NCBI GenBank assembly: GCA_002437565.1
Contig: DJQL01000048.1
Coordinates: forward strand, 10,879-33,759
Direction: 5' to 3'
DNA: 22,881 bases
DNA from: Prevotella sp. UBA6387
GTDB lineage: Bacteria; Bacteroidota; Bacteroidia; Bacteroidales; Bacteroidaceae
Part shown: positions 1 to 5,401 of the stretch, piece by piece
Layout of the letters: every line of letters starts with the position of its first letter
Numbering within the stretch: the first letter of the stretch is position 1
The notes under the pieces: model-generated
Database searches by the model: none
Seen by the model: the letters and a program-made list of their open reading frames with translations, nothing else
Told to the model about the DNA's origin: nothing
Position numbers and translations under genes: made by a program

Positions 1-656
1 ACCACTTGTCCGTCAAACAAGTTTATGACGCGGCTTGCCATCCGCGCGTCGTGTTGAGAGTGGGTTACCATGACGATTGTCGTGCCTTCGGCGTTGAGCT
101 GCGTGAGCAGTTCCATCACGGCCAGGCCGCTCTTCGAGTCGAGGTTACCCGTAGGCTCGTCGGCGAGTATCAGCTTCGGCTTGCCCACCACGGCACGCGC
201 TATGGCCACACGCTGCTGCTGTCCGCCAGAAAGCTGCTGGGGATAGTGCTTGGCACGCTGGCTCAGTCCCACCTTGCGCAGAATCTCAGTGACACGCTCC
301 TTGCGCTCTTTCGACGGCACGTCAAGGTAGCGCAGTTGCAATTCCACATTCTCCTCGACTGTCAGTTCATCAATCAGGTTGAAACTCTGGAACACGAAGC
401 CTATCCTGCCGCGGCGATAGCGAGTGCGCTCCTTCTCTTTCAACTTGCCTACTGGTTCGCCGTCGAGCCAATATTCTCCACCGTCGGGATTGTCGAGCAG
501 TCCGAGAATGTTCAGGAGAGTGGACTTGCCGCAGCCGCTTGGCCCCATTATGGCGACAAACTCGCCGTCTTCTACGTTTATGCTGACACCGTTGAGGGCA
601 ACGGTCTCCACTTCTTCCGTGCGGAAGACCTTGGTAAGGTTTTCTGTCTTTATCAT
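1..656 (-). CDS. ABC transporter ATP-binding protein, MacB/LolD type (C-terminus cut by window edge)
   Basis: This is the cytoplasmic ATPase of an ABC transporter of the MacB/LolD/FtsE group, which powers FtsX-like permeases in export or mechanotransmission across the envelope. I translated the minus strand from the ATG at 656. All the ATPase motifs are present in order: Walker A GPSGCGKST (residues 38-46), Q-loop FQSFNLI, signature LSGGQQQR, Walker B LILADEPTGNLD and the H-loop His in VMVTH. About 218 residues are visible with no stop, against 220-250 for the family, so only the extreme C-terminus is missing. It begins 24 bases after the adaptor gene and is the third gene of an efflux operon (TolC, adaptor, ATPase). 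The permease genes expected next would lie left of the window; that is inference. The family is certain, the exported substrate unknown. Confidence 0.95.
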   Translation of the reverse strand, partial: MIKTENLTKVFRTEEVETVALNGVSINVEDGEFVAIMGPSGCGKSTLLNILGLLDNPDGGEYWLDGEPVGKLKEKERTRYRRGRIGFVFQSFNLIDELTVEENVELQLRYLDVPSKERKERVTEILRKVGLSQRAKHYPQQLSGGQQQRVAIARAVVGKPKLILADEPTGNLDSKSGLAVMELLTQLNAEGTTIVMVTHSQHDARMASRVINLFDGQV

Positions 657-680
657 AGTCTTGTCTTTAATGGTTATTTG

Positions 681-1928
681 TTATTTCAGTATCAGTACTT
701 CATTGTCCTTGAATGCCTCATATCCACTCGTTATGACACGCTCGCCAGGCTGCAATCCGTCGGTCACCTCATAGTATTGAGGGTTTTGCCGGGCTATGCT
801 TATGTTGCGGCGGTAAGCCTTCTTGCCCGACTTGTCGAGCACGAAAATCCAGTTGCCGCCAGTGGCTTGGAAGAACGTGCCGCGCGGTATGAGCGTTGCC
901 GTGGACGACTTGCCGAGGGCGAGTTCGAGGTAATAGGTCTGCCCGCTGCGCATCTGGGCAGGACGGGAGCCGGCGAATACGAAGTCGGTCATGAACGAGC
1001 CATCGCGCACCTCTGGGTAGACCTTGCGCACACGCATCTGGTATTGCTTGCCATCGCGCGTGATGGTGGCGATGAGTCCCGGGCGCACGCGGTCGATGTA
1101 GTGCTCATCGATCTTGGCCTGAATCTTGAAGTCGGAGAGGTCGTTTATCTGCCCGATGTTTTGTCCGGCGGTGATGTTTTGCCCCAGTTCCACGTCGAGG
1201 AGGCCCAATTCGCCATCTATAGCCGAGCGCACTTCAAGTTTGCCCTTGCGCTCACGCACGAGCAGCACGTTTTTGCGCATGTTGCTGAGGTTGTCTTCCA
1301 TCTGCGCCATCTGCACATGGCGGTATATGCTGTCTTGCTTCAGCCGTTGCCCAATGAGGCGCTGCTTGCGCCTCGCGAGGATGTAGTCTTCCTTGCTCTG
1401 CGTGAAAACCTCCTGGCTGATGAGCTTCTCCTTGTACAGTCGCGCGTTTTGCTGATAGGCGCGTTGCTTGCGTTGACAGTCCATGTCGAGTGTGGCTTGC
1501 TCGGTACGGTTGTTGAGTCGGTCCTGCAGCATGGTCACTTGCGTGTTGCGCAAGAGGTTCTGCTTCTCGGCGAGCTCGGCCTCGGCGTTGAGAATCTGTA
1601 GGTCGAGGTTGCTGTTGCTCAGGCGCAGGATGACATCGCCCTTGTGGACGCGCGTGCCTTCTTCCACGACCTTTTCCCTCACTATGCCGCCTTCCTCGGG
1701 TGAGATTTGCACCACTTGTATTGGCACCACTTGCCCGTTGAGGCGCACGTAATCGTCGAACTTGCCGCGTGTGACATCGCTTACGGTCACGTCGTCTCGG
1801 TCTATGGTCATGGTGCTTGCCGTGCTTCCGAAGATGAGCCAGGCTATCAGCGCCAATGCCGCCATGCCAGCCGCGACATACCACAAATAGCGGCGTGGAA
1901 ATTTCTTCTTCTCAATTGGTCTGTCCAT
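681..1928 (-). CDS. Efflux periplasmic adaptor (membrane fusion protein, HlyD/MacA family)
   Basis: This 415-aa protein is the periplasmic adaptor that joins an inner-membrane ABC transporter to a TolC-type outer-membrane channel. The N-terminus is basic (KKKFPRR) and is followed by one membrane helix at about residues 14-34. Next come a biotinyl-lipoyl-like half (QISPEEGGIVREKVVEEG, VHKGDVILRL), a long helical hairpin rich in Gln, Lys and Glu (about 110-225), the second lipoyl half (IDGELGLLDVELGQNI), and beta-barrel and membrane-proximal regions ending in PGERVITSGYEAF. Length and order fit the family. It lies 41 bases downstream of the TolC-like gene and 24 upstream of the ATPase gene, on the same strand, so the three very probably form one transcript. 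MacA and generic HlyD adaptors cannot be told apart here. Confidence 0.93.
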   Translation of the reverse strand: MDRPIEKKKFPRRYLWYVAAGMAALALIAWLIFGSTASTMTIDRDDVTVSDVTRGKFDDYVRLNGQVVPIQVVQISPEEGGIVREKVVEEGTRVHKGDVILRLSNSNLDLQILNAEAELAEKQNLLRNTQVTMLQDRLNNRTEQATLDMDCQRKQRAYQQNARLYKEKLISQEVFTQSKEDYILARRKQRLIGQRLKQDSIYRHVQMAQMEDNLSNMRKNVLLVRERKGKLEVRSAIDGELGLLDVELGQNITAGQNIGQINDLSDFKIQAKIDEHYIDRVRPGLIATITRDGKQYQMRVRKVYPEVRDGSFMTDFVFAGSRPAQMRSGQTYYLELALGKSSTATLIPRGTFFQATGGNWIFVLDKSGKKAYRRNISIARQNPQYYEVTDGLQPGERVITSGYEAFKDNEVLILK

Positions 1929-1969
1929 AGTATGTTGTTATTTTTTGTTTTTTATGAAGATCATCAATG

Positions 1970-3292
1970 TCACTCGTTCCAAAGTCTTTCGCCGTTGTAA
2001 TAGTTTAGCAGCCTACGGTTGTATGCCAAGGTGAGTTCGCTTTGCAATAGTTTTACGCGGCTTTGCAGCAGGGTGACGGCTGCCGTCTTCACGTCTATCG
2101 ACGAGGCGAGACCTTCCTCATACTTGCGCGTGGTGAGGTGAGCGGCGATGCTGTCCGACTCGACTTGCACGCGCATTTTTTCCACTTCCTTGTCGCTGTT
2201 CTCCACGTCTGCCGTTGCCTCAACTATTACGCGGCGCAATTCAGATTGCTCGTATCGCAGATTCTCCTTGGCCTGTTCGAGAGCTATCTTGAGGCGGCGT
2301 ATCGTCGACGACGTGGCGAACCGATTGAATATTGGTATCGACAAAGATAGCGAGACATATTCACCGGCATTGTTCTTGAACTGTTCTGAAAAAGAGGTAT
2401 GTCCTCCATGGTCCAGGTTACGGTAGAACGAAGTGGAAATGCCACCAGAGAGCGACAGCGACGGAAGCAAGGCTCCGCGAGCCCCACGTAGGTTGTAGCG
2501 TGCCGCGTCTACGGCTTGTTTGGCCTTCGCTATGCGTGGGTTGGCAAGTGTGGCGTATGCGATTGTCTTGTCTGAGCTCTCAATGTCGCCCAGCCTTTCG
2601 GGAATCGCGGGCCTTGCGATTGTGAGCGATGAGTCGGCAGGATAGTTCATCAGTTGTTTCAGCGCGAGTCGGGCCTTGGTGGTTTGCGTCTGCATGTGGG
2701 TCAGTTCGTAGTCGTCACTGGCAAGCGTGGCGCGCATCTGCGCCACGTCGGCATCGCTCTTCTGCCCAACTTCGGCCATTACCTCTGTCTGGTGGAGCAG
2801 GGCGAGGCTTTCGTCGCGCTTCCTGGCTACCTGTTCTGTCGCTCCAAGGCAATAGGCCAAGTCCATGTATGCCTTGTACACCTTCAAGGCCACGTCGTCT
2901 TTCTCTGCCTCCAAGCCGCTGCGCCCCATGGCCTCGTTTGCCTTGGCCATGCGCAGCTCGTTGTAGCGTTGCAAGCCATCGAAAATGGTGAGTGACGTTT
3001 GGAGACCATACCCATTATATAATGTGCTGACGTCGGTGTAAGTATTGGTCTCAGGGTCAATGGCGCGACCGAAATTCATTTGTCCGCTGACAGACCCGTA
3101 CACGTTTGGCAGAAACGCGCCAATGGCTTGGGTCTTTGCCGCATGGCTGTCGTCGAGCGCAAACTTTTGCAGCCTTACGCTGTGGCTGTGGTCGGCGGCA
3201 TATTGCATGCATCGTTCCACGTTCCACGGCTCGCTGGCGTGGAGCTGGATGCCGGCGGCGAGGACAGTAAGGGCCAGGATGGTTTTCTTCAT
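1970..3292 (-). CDS. TolC family outer-membrane efflux protein
   Basis: This is the outer-membrane channel of the export system. From the chosen ATG at 3292 it is about 440 aa, with a signal peptide (MKKTILALTVLAAGIQLHAS) and mature start near EPWNVERCMQYA, the usual opening of TolC-like proteins (W..E.C..YA..H). Two long helical segments follow, with strands carrying FGRAIDPETNTYTD and SLSLSIPIFNRF, as in the two OEP repeats. The reading frame stays open up to 3370, but a -7 promoter element at 3358-3365 lies inside that extension. A transcript from it would not contain the 3370 start, so the start is 3292, or 3310 (MHMHDNMKK). The first gene of the efflux operon, it is divergent from the two-component genes that may control it. 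Confidence 0.92.
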   Translation of the reverse strand: MKKTILALTVLAAGIQLHASEPWNVERCMQYAADHSHSVRLQKFALDDSHAAKTQAIGAFLPNVYGSVSGQMNFGRAIDPETNTYTDVSTLYNGYGLQTSLTIFDGLQRYNELRMAKANEAMGRSGLEAEKDDVALKVYKAYMDLAYCLGATEQVARKRDESLALLHQTEVMAEVGQKSDADVAQMRATLASDDYELTHMQTQTTKARLALKQLMNYPADSSLTIARPAIPERLGDIESSDKTIAYATLANPRIAKAKQAVDAARYNLRGARGALLPSLSLSGGISTSFYRNLDHGGHTSFSEQFKNNAGEYVSLSLSIPIFNRFATSSTIRRLKIALEQAKENLRYEQSELRRVIVEATADVENSDKEVEKMRVQVESDSIAAHLTTRKYEEGLASSIDVKTAAVTLLQSRVKLLQSELTLAYNRRLLNYYNGERLWNE

Positions 3293-3357
3293 ATTGTCGT
3301 GCATGTGCATTTGCTTTTTATTTGTTTGGTTATTCCGTTTGCTTGCTATTGACATTG

Positions 3358-3365
3358 CAAAGGTA
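3358..3365 (-). promoter_or_regulatory. Predicted -7 element of the efflux operon promoter
   Basis: On the minus strand this reads TACCTTTG, a match to the Bacteroidota -7 consensus TAnnTTTG. It lies 65 bases upstream of the ATG at 3292. I see no TTG at the usual 19-base spacing, which would fit a promoter that needs an activator. The following bases (TTTGC) also resemble the -12 half of a sigma-54 site, but the -24 half is poor. Confidence 0.5.
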
Positions 3366-3435
3366 GTCACAAGTGCATATCGTGGCTATTTATTTCCGTT
3401 GAAAAAGCCTTTATGGTCCCGGATTAGTGAAAAAG

Positions 3436-3452
3436 TGTATGAAAATCATACA
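3436..3452. promoter_or_regulatory. Perfect 17-bp palindrome, candidate operator between divergent efflux and two-component genes
   Basis: TGTATGA, a 3-base centre AAA, and TCATACA form a perfect 7-3-7 inverted repeat. It sits in the divergent intergenic region, 31 bases upstream of the response regulator's -7 element and about 70 bases upstream of the efflux operon's. Fis-type HTH domains, like the one in the adjacent regulator, bind as dimers to inverted repeats, so this is a plausible binding site. That link is inference. Confidence 0.5.
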
Positions 3453-3483
3453 GCACGTTAGCGAAACTTATGTTTTTTCTTTG

Positions 3484-3491
3484 TAATTTTG
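3484..3491 (+). promoter_or_regulatory. Predicted -7 element of the two-component operon
   Basis: TAATTTTG matches TAnnTTTG. It lies 23 bases upstream of the ATG at 3515 and downstream of the in-frame ATG at 3470, so it decides the start of the response regulator gene. No TTG is present 19 bases upstream. Confidence 0.55.
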
Positions 3492-3514
3492 TGCTGCAAC
3501 AAATACATTCAAGC

Positions 3515-4042
3515 ATGAGTCGTCCTTTCAAAACCATTGTCGTCGTGGATGATAACGCTGCCATTCTCACGGCCTTGCGCATTTGTCTTGCCACTGAGTA
3601 TGAGCGCGTCGTCACTTTGTCGTCTCCAGATACCCTCGTGGCCACGCTTGCCAACGAGGAAGACGTTGACGTGGTGTTGCTCGACATGAATTTCTCTCTT
3701 GGGTTGAATACAGGACAGGATGGATTGTTTTGGACGCGCACGATAAAAAAGCTTCACCCCAATACCCCAGTGGTGTTGATGACGGCATACGCCAACGTGC
3801 AGTTGGCGGTGAAAGGGTTGAAGTATGGCGCGGCCGATTTCGTGACAAAGCCATGGGACAACGATAAGCTGATAAGAACCTTGAGAGAAGCCATTGAGGA
3901 AAACCGCGAGGTGATGCCTCTCGAAAAGATGGAGCAAGAGCACGTGCAACGTGCAGTGGAGCAATGTCGTGGCAACATGAGCCGCGCGGCGGAAATGCTT
4001 GGCATAACAAGGCAGACCCTATACAAGAAACTAAAAAAATGA
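3515..4042 (+). CDS. Response regulator: receiver plus Fis-type HTH, no AAA+ domain
   Basis: This 175-aa DNA-binding response regulator has the receiver's acidic pair D12/D13, phospho-acceptor D57 in VVLLDMNF, T90 in VVLMTAY and K112 in FVTKPWD. After a linker of only about 20 residues comes an NtrC-type C-terminal helix-turn-helix (EHVQRAVEQCRGN, then SRAAEMLGITRQTLYKKLKK, about 143-175). The roughly 240-residue sigma-54-interacting AAA+ domain that usually separates these two parts in NtrC-like Bacteroidota regulators is absent, so direct sigma-54 activation by the NtrC mechanism is not expected. The architecture resembles RegA/PrrA/ActR. The gene starts at 3515; an ATG at 3470 lies upstream of the -7 element. 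The histidine kinase gene follows after 37 bases, and the divergent efflux operon is the likely target. Confidence 0.92.
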   Translation: MSRPFKTIVVVDDNAAILTALRICLATEYERVVTLSSPDTLVATLANEEDVDVVLLDMNFSLGLNTGQDGLFWTRTIKKLHPNTPVVLMTAYANVQLAVKGLKYGAADFVTKPWDNDKLIRTLREAIEENREVMPLEKMEQEHVQRAVEQCRGNMSRAAEMLGITRQTLYKKLKK

Positions 4043-4079
4043 CAGGCTGATACCATAATAATAGTAATATTCACAAAAG

Positions 4080-4958
4080 ATGTCACTTTATCTTGTCATA
4101 GCCTTCCTTTCCTTCATTATAATAAGTCTCCTTTTTTGGCAGTGGAGACATCAGAAAATGTTGTCGCTTAGGGTGCGGCTCATTCGTGAGGCACTTCGCA
4201 ATCGTGATTTCATGTTCAGGTTGCCGACCGGGCGTATGCTTCCTGGCGACCATGACCTTCATGTGGCTCTCAACGAGATGTTCGGGGAGATAAATCGCCT
4301 TCTCGCGCGCAACGAGGTGGAGTCGTGGCAACGTCTCACGCGTGTGCTCACACATGAGATTATGAATGCCATGACGCCAATATCGAGCATTGCGCAGGTC
4401 TACATAGGCAGTCCGCTTGTCAAGGGCACGCCCCTCGAAGAGGGGATGAGAGCCATCTACGAGACGAGCCTGAGTCTGCAAACCTTCGTGGATAGCTATC
4501 GCAAGCTGACGCAACTGCAAGCGCCTCACATAGCGGCTGTGAACATAGGCAAATTGTTGTCGACGGTGTGCATCCTGTATTCAAGGGTGGAGTGGCACAT
4601 CAATCTTGAAGACAGGCAGGTGATGGTGACAGCCGACAGTGGGTTGACGCGGCAGGTGTTGGTAAATCTCGTGAAGAACGCCGTAGAGGCAGGTGCTCGC
4701 AATATTGACGTGCGTGCGCTCTTTGACGCTGACTATGCACAAGTGCTTGTCAGCAACGATGCGCCTCCTATTCCGCCTGAAGTAGCGCGAGAGATTTTCG
4801 TGCCGTTTTTCACCACGAAGCAGTCAGGGTCAGGCATAGGACTTCCTCTTGCTCGCCAGATGATGCTTGCCCAAGACGGAAACTTGAGCCTTGCCGAAAC
4901 GCCCGTGGCAGGTTATCACACTACGTTTGTGGTTTCGCTGAGATTGCATAAGAAATAG
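4080..4958 (+). CDS. Sensor histidine kinase with one membrane helix and no periplasmic sensor
   Basis: This 292-aa kinase presumably phosphorylates the preceding response regulator. One hydrophobic segment (residues 1-21) is followed by a short linker, the H-box LTHEIMNAMTPI with H92, the N-box LVNLVKNAVEAG (195-206), an F-box FVPFFTTK (240-247) and the G2 box GSGIGLPLA (250-258). The G1 region reads SNDAPPIPPE where DxGxGI is usual: the Asp is kept but both glycines are missing. There is no second transmembrane helix, periplasmic domain or PAS domain, so the signal must be sensed in or near the membrane or via a partner such as the export system. Gene order and spacing suggest one operon with the regulator. 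The family is certain, the signal unknown. Confidence 0.92.
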   Translation: MSLYLVIAFLSFIIISLLFWQWRHQKMLSLRVRLIREALRNRDFMFRLPTGRMLPGDHDLHVALNEMFGEINRLLARNEVESWQRLTRVLTHEIMNAMTPISSIAQVYIGSPLVKGTPLEEGMRAIYETSLSLQTFVDSYRKLTQLQAPHIAAVNIGKLLSTVCILYSRVEWHINLEDRQVMVTADSGLTRQVLVNLVKNAVEAGARNIDVRALFDADYAQVLVSNDAPPIPPEVAREIFVPFFTTKQSGSGIGLPLARQMMLAQDGNLSLAETPVAGYHTTFVVSLRLHKK

Positions 4959-4966
4959 ACGCTTTC

Positions 4967-4992
4967 CCTTTTGTAAAAAACATGACAAAAGG
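4967..4992 (+). terminator. Possible terminator of the two-component operon
   Basis: CCTTTTGT (4967-4974) and ACAAAAGG (4985-4992) form an 8-bp stem with a 10-base loop, 8 bases after the kinase stop codon. No real T-run follows on the plus strand (TGTCTTG), so this is a weak call made mostly on position. Confidence 0.35.
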
Positions 4993-5107
4993 TGTCTTGA
5001 AAATCCATTTCTCGTGAAGACATCATCCCTTGTTCTGAAATATCGCAGCCATGAGCGGTTTTGTTATATGTTTGATTATTAATAACTTAGCCGAAATTGG
5101 GTTCCCA

Positions 5108-5129
5108 GAATGCCCCGAAATGGTCATTC
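5108..5129. repeat. Imperfect hairpin on the left of the tandem repeat
   Basis: GAATGCCC (5108-5115) and GGTCATTC (5122-5129) form an 8-bp stem with one mismatch and a 6-base loop CGAAAT. It sits 14 bases before the first 22-bp repeat unit. Confidence 0.45.
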
Positions 5130-5143
5130 CTTGTCGTCATAAC

Positions 5144-5231
5144 GCTTGAAACGCGTCGCCTTTACGCTTGCAAGGCATTGCCTTTGCGCTTGAAACGTGT
5201 CGCCTTTGCGCTTGCACGGCATTGCCTTTGC
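5144..5231. repeat. Four tandem 22-bp units arranged as two 44-bp A-B pairs
   Basis: The units start at 5144, 5166, 5188 and 5210. All share GCTTG at the start and GCCTTT near the end. The A units (1 and 3) continue with AAACG and GTC; they differ from each other at 2 of 22 bases. The B units (2 and 4) continue with CA and GGCATT; they differ at 1 of 22. The block is therefore a 44-bp repeat present twice with 41/44 identity, itself built from two diverged 22-bp halves. No spacers separate the units, so it is not a CRISPR array. Function unknown. Confidence 0.9.
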
Positions 5232-5264
5232 GCCTTTTTCGTGACGCCATCACGATGAAAAGGC
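5232..5264. repeat. Imperfect hairpin on the right of the tandem repeat
   Basis: GCCTTTT (5232-5238) pairs with AAAAGGC (5258-5264), and CGTGA (5240-5244) with TCACG (5250-5254) around a loop CGCCA. A small internal loop (1 base opposite 3) separates the two helices. It begins directly after the last repeat unit. Confidence 0.55.
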
Positions 5265-5401
5265 AACGCAAAATGGAAAAAATGACGTTTTCCTTACGTT
5301 TTTTGCCTACTTCCGTTGTCTAAAATGCGGCTTGTCAAATGTTAAATTCTGATAAGGATAATTTACAAAAAGTCAACCTTCTTCGATTTACGCGTCGTCT
5401 G

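Larger units (their letters stand above)
4959..5401. other. 443-bp gene-free stretch between convergent genes
   Basis: This lies between the ends of the histidine kinase gene and the TonB receptor gene. I find no credible coding sequence. It holds a weak terminator-like hairpin just after the kinase gene, then a structured block from about 5108 to 5264 (hairpin, four 22-bp tandem units, hairpin). The last 135 bases, nearest the receptor's stop codon, are AT-rich, and I see no clear signal there, including no terminator for the receptor. Confidence 0.7.

Noticed and set aside
6..1601. A 531-codon open frame on the plus strand
   Set aside because: It is fully antisense to the ABC ATPase and adaptor genes, which carry complete family motifs. 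The predicted product has no recognisable domain, so it is a shadow of codon usage on the other strand.
3293..3370. An N-terminal extension of the TolC-like protein to the ATG at 3370
   Set aside because: It contains the predicted -7 element and precedes a complete signal peptide that starts at 3292, so it is not expected to be translated.
5144..5231. Short repeats resembling a CRISPR array
   Set aside because: The 22-bp units are directly adjacent with no unique spacers, and no cas genes are present in the window.
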